From contig JAQOOI010000064.1 in NCBI GenBank assembly GCA_028554645.1, positions 496,001 through 560,000 of the forward strand: a stretch of DNA of 64,000 nt, given 5' to 3'. The first letter of the stretch is position 1, and the number at the start of each line of letters is the position of its first letter. Both the position numbers and the translations under genes were made by a program. Positions 35,357-47,539 of this stretch are shown here, in pieces. Origin of the DNA: Omphalotus guepiniiformis (Eukaryota; Basidiomycota; Agaricomycetes; Agaricales; Omphalotaceae). The notes below the pieces were generated by a model. That model did no database searches and was not told the DNA's origin. It saw nothing but the letters and a program-made list of their open reading frames with translations.

Positions 35357-37525
35357 TTAATACCCATTAAGGTGAAGAAGTGGATATCTACGAGCTTTGG
35401 CATAAGCTTGTGTATACGGGTCAAATCCTTTATGCTGCTGATATTCTCGAACCGCGTCGTACTGAAAATACCGCCAACAGGATCCTCCAGAAACCGTGAT
35501 GACTGGTTCCGGCCACTCCCTCACCTCTTCCTCTTGCCAACCATCGGGATCCAAAGACCAGTAACACAGAGGTTCCGTAGTAGTAGTGCATAGTGTCTCG
35601 GAAATCACAGGAGAAATAAAGAGGTAGAGAGGGTGCGAGAGGGAAATATGCGTTGGAAAAGAACAGGAGACGGTGAAGTGTATGCTGTCTAGAAAGACTT
35701 TTGAATGTCGTTGTTACTGCACCTGTTCATTCTTCTGGGATATAGAAGCTTACCGAGATCAGAGAGATCGCATCCAAAGGCATCCGTTGCGTAACCTGCT
35801 TGGGATAACCATGCTGCCCGAAGATTAACACCATCTGCTTGGAGCAACCTGATACTGTATCTTAGATGGAACCTCCCTGGATGGATTTGTTCCGTGAATA
35901 AAACGCTAAACATGGTTGAATATGAGTTACGGAAAAGTAGGCTCAGGAAAGCAAGCCCTTACCATGTCCAGCCATTGTCAATCACAGTTACACGAAACTG
36001 GGTCATCCCAATTGTAGTCTTCTGCGTGTGCCATGGATGTATGGAGTAGCTGCTGGCGATGGGTAAGAAATGAGCCACTGATTCTCCTCTAGACTGGTCA
36101 TAAATTGAGCAAAGAGTATAGGCTGAATCCCGAGACGCTGCCAAAGGCACCATAGAGACCCCATAGTGGCTCACGAAGTCGTGTAGATCCCGATGATGAC
36201 TGTCTACGAACTCGAGAATAAGAAGATCATGGTCATAATGAGAGACGGGAAGGCGAGCATTCAAGGGGCCCTTGTGCCACTGATACCATTCAGATACCAG
36301 GACATGTCGTTGATCTCTTACGGCAGGTCCCACAGGACCCACGCAGAAAAGTCCGGTGCGGTCCTGCATCCATAATTCTTCATCCTATAGCAGTGTGAGA
36401 GGGAGACTGATAACGGGAACTGGATTACACACTCGAATGGCCCTGTCTAGTCTCCTGAATGCCTCCCCTCGATCTACAATCTTGAGTGAAGTAAGAAAGC
36501 TTGATACATGCATATAGAGTTACTTGCTTACCCAGCGGTACTGGAGATAACACAAAGCGATTGATGAGGATCGAGCTAAAACAACACTCAACGGACTCAA
36601 AGCTACATGTTTCAAAAATCAAGGAAATCTAGTCTCCAAGATGCAACAAATTGTCTTACCAGAGTAGAAAATCAAGATCGGTTCGACTGTCCAGCGATTC
36701 AGACCGAAAACCTGGGCAATCGTATGATGTCTTCAAATTTTGTGGACATGAGCGTTATAGAGTTTTCACGTATGTCCAGTACTAACTTGAATTTAGAGAA
36801 ATAGTCAAAGTCCCGCTTCCATGCCTAAAATACGAACAAAGAATGAAAATAAGGCTGTGGAAATCGAGACGCGAAAGAAATCATTGCTCACATCTTGAGC
36901 ACAAGGTCCCTCGTAGATGACAGCCGTGAAGTGAGTATCCCAGTTGACGATTGTAGTAATATTCACGATACGTGTCACTACTACAGCGCCGCCATGACTC
37001 GCTGCGTCGCTCCGCGCAACAAACATTGTTTGCTTTGATCCATCTTCAAGTACCCGGATAATTTCCGACATGGCCGCCACCTCCTGTATGACATACATGT
37101 CGCCTATGGGGATCGTTCGAAACTGGAAAAGCAAACATCTCAGCAAAGATGGAACACAGGCTGTTACAGAATTCGTCATACATTCTCATAAGCTGACTGA
37201 AGAGTTGCTGCTCGCTTGCGCTTGAAGGAATTCGAGACCTTGTCCGAATTAGTACGAAACCCAGCGTATAGTTGAGTGATCTGCTTCTTACCTGCAATTC
37301 GTCATATTCAGAGCCTTCGTTGTTCTTGCGATCTCGATAATATATATTATTAGTTATCTGATCTCTTCCAATTACATTGAATGACGATTGTCGGATGGAA
37401 AAGGATGAGGCTCGGCTGAACAGACTTGTGCCCACCATGGTTTGAGAGGAAAGGGTTGCGTTCAGAGGCAATTGGTACAAAGAGCATCCCGATTTCATCA
37501 AAGATGCATGAGGTGGGCTGTCCAT
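35357..37525 (-). CDS. Agaricomycete-specific hypothetical protein (FNxIGRDQ N-terminus)
   Basis: Ten exons (37525-37292, 37238-37182, 37122-36892, 36824-36787, 36730-36660, 36602-36532, 36480-36433, 36384-35963, 35905-35754, 35688-35357) give 551 residues with every phase consistent. The N-terminus SSFSIRQSSFNVIGRDQ is a short motif seen at the start of many agaricomycete proteins, including NLR-like and unknown families. It is followed by GDMYVIQEVAAMSE, then FTAVIYEGPCAQDAWKRDF, HHTIAQVFGLN, and a C-terminal LCYWSLDPDGWQ ... KGFDPYTQAYAKARRYP. I recognise this as an expanded agaricomycete family of unknown function. The FTAVIYEG...AWKRDF and HHTIAQVFGLN order weakly recalls the beta-sheet/alphaC part of a kinase-like lobe, but no catalytic residues are visible. 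No signal peptide or transmembrane helix. Confidence 0.72.
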
Positions 37526-38190
37526 GATATTATCATTTCATCGTGTAACTGACCAGTGCAATACAAGGGAGACCCGGTGATTACTGCTAAATTGTTGGAT
37601 TCTGGCGCTGCTGATGAACCGGGTGACGCCTTGACTTTGTGATGAACAGGGACCTTTAAGCAAGCTTACTCACCTGCCAGGAAGTCCGACGTCCGTGTTG
37701 GTTGTAAAGGTATATAGTGAAGATCTGAACGCTGATCTCAGACTCGGAGTCAAAGGCCTCCAGGCTGAGGGAGGCAGGGGGACAGTACCCATCATTGATA
37801 CGTGACGGCAATGGTTCTAACTCAGAACACAAACAGCTTTGAAGACTGAACAGGGCAACGTAGAATCATTTACTTTGGCCAAACACAGCCAGAGCAAGCC
37901 AGGAAAGTAAGCCAGCCATAAGCGCCTAAGTTTAAGAGGGTATTATGGAGCTCAATGCAGACACTGGATCATTGAATCTATGGAATTTTTGAAAACTCTA
38001 TCAGCCAAGACACATAGAATTTGAATGTAAACAGTTTGTACTCACAGCTGAAACCAACTTCGTTGCCTTGCCAGCGTCGACGATATTGCCAAGGGTCGAG
38101 ATAGGAGCTGTCACGTGCTCGGGTACATTGGTTTTCCAAATTCCATTGCCAATTGGGAGCCCACTGGACGACTCTTTTCACCACTCGTTC
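37526..38190. other. Divergent intergenic region
   Basis: Promoters of the hypothetical gene (-) and the SAC phosphatase gene (+). No gene or repeat recognised. Confidence 0.55.
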
Positions 38191-41100
38191 ATGAAACGGC
38201 TCTTCGCAAAGGGAGGCAGACCTCCTTCAACGTCAAAGCCAGTGTCCGTAACTGCTGCACCGACATCGAGTCCTATTGCTCCTCATACGACAGGTCTCCA
38301 ACCTAAATATATCGTTCCGCCAATTCCGCATCCACATCCGTACGACCATATTGCCCTTTTGGTGACCACAGATGGTCTGCTTTTACGTCCGCATCTTGCT
38401 GGAAATGGCACTTCTGCTTCATATCTAAAGCTTTCATGGGGAAAGAGCATCAAGGTTGAGGAATTGTCAGGAGATGGAAGCGATACGTATGATTGGAAAG
38501 AGTCTATCGTGGTTTATGGCATCGTAGGCGCTCTAGAACTATTTTCTGGTGAGCGGTTTGAACATTTCGTACAATTAGGATGCTAATCTTCTAAAAATCA
38601 TTAGCATCTTATCTATTAGTGATTTCTGCCAAGCAAGATGTCGGGAACCGTGAGCATGCCAGTATTGCTAGCATTATGCTGTACCTCATTCCTTTCCTCT
38701 ACGAATTAAATTTTTCGAGCCAAACCATATGGTGTATTGTGTGAAGGACGTTACTGCTATACCTCTAATCGAGGAAAAGGCCCGAATATGCGTAAATACT
38801 TTGGCAGCAAGAAATCTCATCAGTTCTCGGCCTTCACTCCTCTTGATCAAGGCGATGGACACAATCAGTAGTCCTGGTCTTGACGAACCCTCTTTGCCGT
38901 CTGGCCCCTCATCTCAATCTACCTCACCCCGTGTCCAATTCTCAGAAGCTGAACCTATCAGGTCCAAAGCTGTACCCCCATCCCTTCTATTACCACCAGA
39001 CTCCGATAATACGTTTAGCCTCAACACGGACGAGCATGAAATATCTCGTTCTCCTTCTGAATCGACGTCCGAGCTCTCGGTATCAGGCTATACCACTCCC
39101 TCTTCGGTAGACTCTGCCTCTCCAGCTTCGCCAATAGCCAAAGCTCTCGCCTCTCGCCTCTCCTTCTGGAGCCGTCTTTCTAAGCGAAACTCACTCTTCC
39201 CTCCAACGCCTGACGAGGGCAAAGTCGATGACAAATTAAAGGCGGTACTCGGGCCGGTAGCTCTAGGTGATGAGCAGGCCACATTGGATGCCTTGATGAG
39301 CGGTGAATTGAAAGAGGAGCCAGAACAGGTGATTGAAAGTATCCTGAGTGCAACTGCTCCGCCTCCGGCATCAGCAGAGGAAAGGCATTCGGAGTTGGAG
39401 GAGAAGATTGTCAGGGAATGTATCAGGGAGTTTGCCAAGGGTGGAATGTTTTATGCGTATAATTTTGATATGACGGGTTTTTATCACTTGAGTTTCACTT
39501 CAAATTTACCCTTAATTACAAGATATTACCCGCTCGTTGCAAAACAAACAAGAACAAGTTGCAAAATCGCGTAAAAAGAATGCTCTCCTTGCAGACCTTG
39601 ACGCTCTGCCCAAATCCTCACCTTCTGAGAATCACGAGGGCGACAAAGTCGATCCGCTCTGTGAGCCGAACGCAACGCTTCCTCTGTGGCGACGCGTGGA
39701 TAAACAGTACTGGTGGAACGAATGGCTTGCGAAACCTTTTATCGATGGGGGTCTGCATTCGTATATACTCCCAATTATGCAAGGGTACTACCAAGTTGCG
39801 TCATTCCATGTTCCTGTTCCATCGGAGGTGGGGGGCGAGACGAGTGAGTCCTCGAAAGTGGACTATGTAATTGCGTCTAGGCGGTCTAGAGATCGGGCTG
39901 GATTGAGGTACCAGAGAAGAGGTGTTGATGATGAGGCGCATGTGGCTAATTTTGTAGAGTCGGAGACAATTATGCGGGTTGAGGTGGGTGTATTTCTGCA
40001 AAGCGTTTTTCTCTTCAACTGAATGTTTGTAGCGGGATGGTAGCACCAATATCTTTAGCTACGTACAAGTTCGAGGATCGAGTGAGTATCTCGACCCCGT
40101 TATCATTGTACTTACTCTTGATGCTTTCCCAAAGTCCCTCTGTTCTGGAATCAGACTGGTCCTGGTTTGAAACCACCGCCAGTGCTATCGACTGAGCGGA
40201 CACGAGCACAGAACCTGGATGCGATGAAGAGACATTTCCAGAGAAGTATATCGTTGTTTGGACCTCACGTATGGGTTCAACCTTCTCGTATGTGATATTG
40301 CTGACTCTTTAGACACACTGTCGTCAATCTCGCAGAACAACAAGGTAAAGAGGCGGCTGTGACGCAGACCTACCGTGAATACATGGCCGATTTAGATCTA
40401 GAAGGAGTTAAATACCACGAGTATGATTTTCACACCGAGACCAAGGGGATGAAGTACGTCGCTTTCTCACAGTGTTAATTGTCGCTCAGGCCTTTCTGTC
40501 TAGGTACGAAAACATCTCAAAATTGACCGACGCTATGGACAAGACGTTTGATCAGCAAGGGTATTTGTGGATCTCGGACGGTACAGTCTTGTCTCAGCAG
40601 AAAGGCGTCTTTAGGGTGAACTGTATAGATTGTTTGGATCGGACGAACGTCGTTCAGGTACGAAGAACAAATGATTCTACATCGCGCGTTCTGTTCATGT
40701 CCGTTTGAAACAGTCGGCATTCGCGCGATACGTGCTCAACAAGCAATTAAGCGCTGTTGCTTTGCTCAATCCTTCAGGAAAGTCGGAGACGGACACGGTT
40801 TTCAATGACGGTTAGTCAGGTGTCCAATCTTTTCTTGCACTTACGGCTTACCCCGTGTTCAACACAGTCTGGGCTAACAATGGAGACGCCATCAGCCGCG
40901 CATAGTGAGTTTCTCCCTCTTGTCAATTGAAGATATAAACATTATATTCTCTTCCCTTTCTCTCGCTCATCTCGGCGAATTCCTGTTCCCGGCAATCTTA
41001 CTTCCAAAACTCAAAAACTCAAACAACACCCGTCTCGATTCTTATGACGGAACAGTGCAGGGACCTCGGCCTTGAAGGTCGGTACCTTGATTCATATCCC

Positions 41101-42357
41101 TAGTAGGGAAATTCGATTGCTAATTGTGGTACGAAATAGGGTGACTTTACGAGGTACGAACTTCTTTTTGTTTAGAGTTTCTAGGCTGACGTCTGTATTC
41201 ACGCATAGGACTGGGAAACGGGATCTAAGTGGGTTGCTGAATGACGGCATGAATTCGCTGGCTAGGATGTACACATCTACGTTCAGTGACTGGTTCTGTC
41301 AAGCAGTTGTCGATTTTATGCTGGGGAACAGGACATTGACGGTGTTTTCCGAGTTTTTGCTCAAGCTGCAGTCGACAGATCCGACTGATTTGATAAGGCT
41401 GTCGAAGATCCGTGCAGAAGCGATATCGACGTCCGTGTCGAGGTGCTTGGCGGAGGGGGAGAGATTACTTGCAGGTTGGACAGTCTTTGGGCCTGCGGAG
41501 CTGAATACGAAGATTGGAGACAAGTTTGAGGAGAAAGTGCTGTTGTTGGTGAGTCTTGAAAAGCTGTTTGAGAAACGAGTCTGATGCTGTGTGGCGTAGA
41601 CGGTAACAGCGTTGTACATCATTGTAAGTGAAAAACGACTGATTGTGCTGTGCTTGATACTGATTATCAACAGAGCTATGATTATACCCTGGAGAAAGTC
41701 AAGCTTTATACCCGCGTACCCCTTGGTGACATCGTAGGGATCACAAAGGGGGCGTATATCTTATCACCACTAGAAGAAGCTAGCCGAGACCCGATGCAAA
41801 ACGCAGGATTCGTGATCAGCTGGCTGAAGAATAACGAGACGACGCGAATGACAAGTTACTCCGTGAGGAATAGTCTAGAGAGCACATGTCCGCGTCCACC
41901 ATCGCCTGTGCCAGTGCCGATCTCAGCTCCGGTCAAAGAGACGAAATTCGGTGGATCTTTACGGATCCCAAGCCGGTCGACTACTCCTACTCTACGTGGA
42001 TCGAAACTGTCGAACAAGTCAGTCGTTGAAAGCGGGAGGGAGGAGAACATCTCGTATGCGGCCTTCAAGATGTTGCCGATTGACCCAGCACGTGCACGAC
42101 GGAGGCGAAGTGACACGGGGGCATCTGATGGCGGAAGCGATTATGGGGACGAACTGATGGGAGCAGAGAATTGCAAAGAAGCGGTGGACATGGTTGTGGA
42201 GTGTGTGAGGAAAGCATGTGTAGATGCTGGGTCTGGAGAAAAAGAAGAATTTGTGCGAGAGAGTGAAGTGGTAGGACTTGGAGAAGCGCAGAAGATGACA
42301 AGCGTGTATGCAAAGATGGAATATGGAGTGAAGAGATTGCTGTGGCTCGGTGGATGA
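38191..42357 (+). CDS. SAC-domain phosphoinositide phosphatase (Sac2/INPP5F-like), two difficult splice junctions
   Basis: Membrane-associated phosphoinositide phosphatase. Exons: 38191-38548, 38605-38649, 38720-39476, 39523-39983, 40033-40081, 40135-40268, 40313-40453, 40504-40657, 40714-40810, 40868-40904, 41056-41077, 41140-41153, 41209-41548, 41600-41623, 41674-42357. The SAC core is well preserved: CVKDVTAIPLIEEKAR, WWNEWLAKPFIDGG, YQRRGVDDEAHVANFVESET, SIPLFWNQTGPGLKPPP and the CX5R site CIDCLDRTN at about 40621-40650. An hSac2-like region (LYTRVPLGDIVGITKGAYIL) and a Ser/Pro-rich tail follow. Two junctions fail: the strong donor at 38650 is phase 1 but the AG at 38719 enters in phase 0, and the donor at 40269 is phase 0 but the AG at 40312 needs phase 2. 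Weak donors at 38640 and 40256 would restore frame at the cost of conserved residues (e.g. FGP). Confidence 0.8.
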
Positions 42358-42485
42358 AACATTTATACTGATATACTATATGGAGATATGTTACTCGTGG
42401 AAAACATAGAAATATAACATACATATGTACATATATTGCTTTTTTATATGTTCATGATTTGAATTGCAACCACCACGGTACCAGA

Positions 42486-45355
42486 ATGCTGCTCTCACCG
42501 AGTCCTGCAGGGAATGGCTCGGGACGCATCTCGCAGGTGCTGCCCACTGTGAAATGCTCAAACTGCAATTTACCTGTTGCTCTCGCCGAGCTCGGTGACC
42601 ACGTCTGTGCACCGTCCCCACCGGTGCCCCCGCTTCCCAAAACAGCTTCTTTGCGTATCCAGAGTCGTGTGCCAGCTACTCCACCTCCAAAGGTTCCTAT
42701 TCCACCACCGCCATCTACGAGGTCCTCGACGATGACAACGACGTCCTCACCGCTGGCCAGCAGGTCGTCTGTCTCGTCCAGCATTTCAGATCGTAGCAGA
42801 GCTTCAAGACCATCATTCTATTCAACACATCGCCCAATACCTTCTACAGCGTCTATCAAAGCTCCTTCGCCGCGTTCAGAGACAGCGAGTATTGTTCCTC
42901 GCTCACAAACACCGGCTTCTCCCACTTTTTCTCCAATTATCGCACCTGCACGTACCCAGACACCTAGTATTGCTCCTACACGGACTCAGACACCCAATAT
43001 TGGACCTACACGCACCCAAACTCCAAGTATACGTACTCCTATGATTGCACCTGCACGCACTCAGACTCCTGTCATGGCCCCTACGCGCACTCAAACTCCA
43101 AGTATGACTTCTCCCCGCGCGCAGATGCCTAGTGTGGCCCCTTTTCGTACTCAGACTCCCAGCATTCTTCCTATCCGCACACAGACTCCAGGCATTGTTC
43201 CTCCTTCACCTTTTCAGCTTCATCATGCTCCTCAACTTTCCGTTGCTTCTACTATCATGCCTCCTACCCCAGAACCAGATACCAAGATCGGAGGCGAAGC
43301 TGGAATGGCAGGTGTAGGAAGAAGAGGTTTTGCTGCTGCTGCTCGGGCTGCAATGTTCGCCAGCCCGCGTCCGAACGTTCCTCGGTTCTTAGATATAGAC
43401 GCGGCTATCAACGGTGTGTATTGCCTTCCTTTTCGTGCAATTCTAATATTAACCCATTCTAGTAACAGGCACACCCCCTCTTTCTTCCTCTTCTATATCG
43501 TCCCCCCTCTCTCCTGGTCCTGTATCCCCTCTTTCCCAGTTCTCCATCTCTCCTACCTCTCGCTCCCCACCAGACGACATTCTCACTGGTCCTGCTATCA
43601 CAAGCAAGAGATCCGAAATACAGGTTCCGCCATTGGGCGCTGATATCCAGCAACCTCCGCCTTCTCCTCTCACTCGTCTACCGTTCTTCGAGAAGTACCG
43701 TAACAATATTCCTGGCGTTGGCGTTGGTCCTGCTTCTCCTCTAGACGATGATAATACTCCCAACAGTTCTATTCCTACCGCTATTCCTAGTACCGCCAAA
43801 GCTCCTCCTTCTCGATCAGCAACACAAGATTCTACCACACAATCGACCGTTTCTCTAAATCTGGGCTACCGTACCTCTACATCCTCCAAACGCTCTGTTA
43901 TCCGCCATAAGAGGACCGACACTGATAGCTCAGGAAGTGAGTACGGCCTGGCCTATGCCGATTCTACTGATTACGAAGAAGAGGCCGAGAGCTCTGAACC
44001 TCCTACCCAATCCGCCTTCAAGTTTCCTTCCCGGAGCTCTTCTCGTTCCTCCAGAAGAGAAGGCGCCACTCCTGTCCCAGGTCCTCGTCCGCCTCGACGA
44101 AGAAACGGATCTACCGTTTCTTCCGCCTCCTCTGCTTCGTCCTATGGTTTAGACGATCTCACCAGCCGACTTGAAGCGACCACCACTCGGGATCGGGCAA
44201 GGTCTAATGCGTCTTCGACTAGCACGTCTTCTGCTATCGCCCAAGCCCTTGGGCTTAGCCAGAGCAGTCCCGAGGCGTATGTTAGCGGAAGGCTCGGCGG
44301 ACCTGGTGCACCTGGGAGTGGGATGAAGAGGAGGGGGAGCGAAAAGAGTGGGGATAGACCGCAGGTTTTCGGGGCACAGCGGTTTGGGTTGAAGGATGAG
44401 GGTACTACAATTATTCCGGCGACACCTTTCACACCCGCTTCTGCCCCTACGCGAGGAAGTCTCGCTCATCGGAGTAACACCGTTCAGGCTGTGCCTTCGT
44501 CCGAGCCCAAGACACCGAAGCTCCCTGCGCGGGCGAAGACGGAGCGGGGGGCATCACTTGATAAGGCCCGGGAGGAGGGGCAGACGAAGAAGAAAAAGGA
44601 TAGAGTCTGTGTGAGGTGCGAGAATAAAATTGAAGATGGGAGGTGGATTCAGGTTGATAGTGGAGGTGTGCTATGCGAGAGGTGTTGGAAGAATATGTAT
44701 CTGCCAAAGGTTAGTTTGCCATGCGTTTTGTCTCTTGTGTATCTCAATGTCCTTTTAGTGTCGGAGGTGTAATCTTCCTATCGAGAAGCAAGCCGTGTCG
44801 TCTAAGGACGGTCAATTGAAGGGCAAGTACCACAAGGATTGTTTCAACTGCTTCACATGCAACGTGAGTCTATCTACTCTCTATATGCCCTTACCCAACC
44901 TTAAACTGTTTGCATAGAAACCGTTCCCCGACAAGACCTTTTATGTCTACGACGGCAGACCGCTCTGTAAGTATCACTACCACGAAGCAAACAATTCACT
45001 CTGTGCCGCTGCTACCTGCGGACAGCCCATTGAGGGACCGTGCGCTGTGTCGCATGCTGGGGATCGATACCACCCCGAACATCTGCTGTGCGAGTATGAG
45101 TTTTCTGGTTCTAGGCAGGGGAAGTGTCAGGAGCGGTTGTTGGAGTATTGGGAGGTCGATGGCAGAATGCTTTGCGAGAAGCACGCGAATGCCAGAAGCG
45201 GTGCTAGATTTGGTAATGGGTACGATGGCAGTGGGTCGGGAAGTGGGTCGGAAGACAGTGGTAGTGTTAAGAACATGAACACGCGTGCTATGAAGAGGGT
45301 TACGAGGTTTATTGATTTGAGCGGAGTTGGGGATGGATTGGGAGATTTGAGGTGA
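42486..45355 (+). CDS. LIM-domain protein, paxillin-like (Pxl1 type)
   Basis: Cytoskeletal adaptor likely acting at sites of polarised growth or septation, inferred from fungal Pxl1. Four exons (42486-43413, 43463-44709, 44759-44863, 44918-45355) give 905 residues. The N-terminus has a lone Cys/His cluster (CSNCNLPVALAELGDHVC). Residues of about 150-240 hold some ten imperfect copies of a decapeptide of the type APxRTQTPSI. A long Ser/Pro/Arg-rich disordered region follows. The C-terminus carries zinc-binding LIM repeats: CVRCENKIEDG...CERCWK, CRRCNLPI...HKDCFNCFTC with CKYHYHEA, and CAAATCGQPI...CEKHA. Downstream of the stop the transcript flank is very pyrimidine-rich. The start is the first ATG in frame; the frame upstream is open but has no ATG. 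Confidence 0.9.
42938..43205 (+). repeat. Tandem decapeptide-coding repeat in the LIM gene
   Basis: About nine to ten imperfect 30-bp units encode peptides such as APARTQTPSI, APTRTQTPNI and GPTRTQTPSI. Units differ by mostly third-base changes, so the array is not a recent expansion. The repeated R-T-Q-T-P core offers a regularly spaced Thr-Pro phosphosite, which is inference. Confidence 0.8.
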
Positions 45356-46315
45356 TATAGTGCGGAACAGGTTCTTTCTACCTCTTCTATTCCTCTGTTG
45401 TTGTAATTTATTGTCTCCATCTTCTTTTCACTCTAGTCTCAACAGTATCCCTCTACTAATCACCCTTTTGTTGTTCTGTTGATTTCTTTTCCTTATTCTT
45501 CTTTTTCTCTGTGCGCACCATGGACTTATGAAGAATCTTTTTCGATTTCATCTGTATCTACGTATTATTATTATTATTGTCCCGGCGCTACCCCCATCCT
45601 ATTTCTGTTATTTCTTTTCTATCGTGGATTTCATCTCATCTCCTCTTGCCCATCTCTCTCGCGAGCATTCCCTGCCCCTTTTAACCCCTTCTTCATATCT
45701 CTAATCATCTCATCTCCCTATGGACTCGGTTTAATACCGCATTATATCTTCTCCCCCGGAATATCACTGCCCCTCACATACCACGTACCTACATACTTAC
45801 CTACCTTCTCTTCTTTCTCTACCCTGTTACGGACGGTTCCGGTTACACTTACTACTCAGTCTATTGATCTACGTCCCTCTAAATCTCTACTGATCAAGCT
45901 CACTATGCTTCTCTCTCTTTCTGTCGTTCTATTCACAGTTGCTATCGCTCACGCTCGTTTTGTTCATCTCATCCTTTTTTACACGTTTCCACTCGTTATC
46001 TCTTCACGATTTTCCCTGTCATTCTTTCTTGTGTAGGTACAGTAATGGTTAGGTCAAGGCGTCGAGTCTCAAATGCATTTGTACATCTTCTTCCGTTCTT
46101 TTTCTTCTGATGCTATATTGCCATTTCTTTGATTGTCGCAGTAGAACACATATTGGAGTTCTTGGAATGAGAATATCGGTGTGGTGCCGAATCTATATGA
46201 ACAGCTTTGACTGGCGAGAGGTCGTTCATGATCACGACCCTGACATCCACAAGTCCATTGATAAAATGATACACATCTATAAGTACATTCTTATACATTC
46301 TTTCCTTGTCAACAT
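45356..46315. other. Pyrimidine-rich convergent intergenic region
   Basis: 3' flanks of the LIM gene (+) and the aldo-keto reductase gene (-). The plus strand from about 45410 to 46060 is strongly C/T-rich, with a short ATT run near 45567. A 185-codon open frame at 45479-46036 reflects this composition bias and has no protein-like signature. Confidence 0.55.
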
Positions 46316-47318
46316 CTACTCATCAAATGCATGTTTCATGAAGATCCGCTTGTGCAATTTAACACCCTCAGCTTCAATTGCAGCAACTTCTTCTGCGGTC
46401 AAATCCGGTAGATAAGCAGTAGAAAGTGCCTCTCTCACGCGGCTTTCTTTGGAGGAGGTGCTGTGATGTAGGTCAAATATGTCAAGACCTATTTTTACAC
46501 TATGGGAATGACGGATTGTAACTCACGTTACGACGATGACACCCTTCTGGAGGAGCCATTTAGTCAGAACTTGGCCCTGAGTGACAGGGAGGCCTTGCTC
46601 CTTGGACAAACGTTCCGCCACACGGGTGAGGACGGGGTCCACAGGTCCACCGGGGGCGCGAGCTACAGGAGTAAGACCACCATAAGACTCGAGTACAATG
46701 CCTTTTTCTTTGCAAAAGTCGTAGATCGCAGAAGCAGTGTCCCACACATATGGGTGCAGTTCAATCTGTTTTCTAGCACGTGAGAAATGGAACGTAACAT
46801 TGTATGAAAAACCTACTAACTTGGTTTACGGCGGGTACGACCGTTGCATCTTCTAGAATAGTCTTCAAGTGCTTGACCTGAAAATTGGAGACTCCGATAC
46901 TTTTCGCCAGTCCTTCTTTCTTCACTTCCTCCATTTCCTTCCACCACTGCTTCAGCTTCCCCTCTTGAGCAGCTACGTGGGGCGAGTGGATAAGATACAA
47001 ATCGACATAATCCAAACCCAGCTTCTTCAAAGACTCTTGTAGCGCACTCTTCACGGTCACGCCGGGATCAGGCTTCTCCTTGAGCTTGGTGACAACATAT
47101 AAGCTTTCCCGCGGCACACTCGAGAGCCTGATACCCTCTCCCAGGGTATCCTCATTGTTATATAACTGCGCACCATCGAGATGGGTAACGCCAGCCTCGA
47201 TAGCCATTCGTACGAGCTCGGTGGCAGCTTTGTTGTAAAGAGCGGTTCCTGTGCCAAATGCTAGCCAGGGAGCTTTGGCGCCATCGTTGAGGGCGATTGT
47301 AGTAGTTGAGACGACCAT
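46316..47318 (-). CDS. Aldo-keto reductase
   Basis: NADPH-dependent carbonyl reductase of the AKR superfamily, probably cytosolic. Exons 47318-46821, 46765-46527 and 46460-46316, with GT-AG introns of 55 and 66 nt, give 293 residues. The catalytic tetrad is visible: Asp and Tyr in THLDGAQLYNNED, Lys in VVTKLKEKP, His in LYLIHSPH. The substrate/cofactor segments KSIGVSNFQVKHL, PAVNQIELHPYVW and LTKWLLQKG(V)IVVT follow in the usual order. The tail SSKESRVREALSTAYLPDLT corresponds to the NADP phosphate-binding region. It is slightly shorter than typical AKRs of about 310-330 residues. Substrate cannot be told from the sequence. Divergent from the permease gene with about 220 bp between starts. 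Confidence 0.93.
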
Positions 47319-47539
47319 GGTGAGAGAGGAAAAGCAGCTAGCTGGTTTGTAAGTCCTATCGCTGCGATCATCAGTGGGAAAGACGCAATAATTCGCTCTA
47401 CTTACATAACAAGATTCCCGTAATCACATACTTCCATCATCACGTGCGCGTATGGTCGGATTACGGACATTATGGATCCCGCATCTGTCAAAATTCAACT
47501 CGGCATGGAGACTCGCTGCTTGGATCCCCTCTTGCACCT

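Noticed and set aside
38068..38190. Upstream frame extending the SAC phosphatase
   Set aside because: The extra residues look like leader DNA, and MKRLF at 38191 fits the family start better.
45479..46036. 185-codon hydrophobic open frame resembling a membrane protein
   Set aside because: The hydrophobicity follows from the C/T-rich composition (Ser, Leu, Phe, Pro codons), and no homologous pattern or splice structure is visible.
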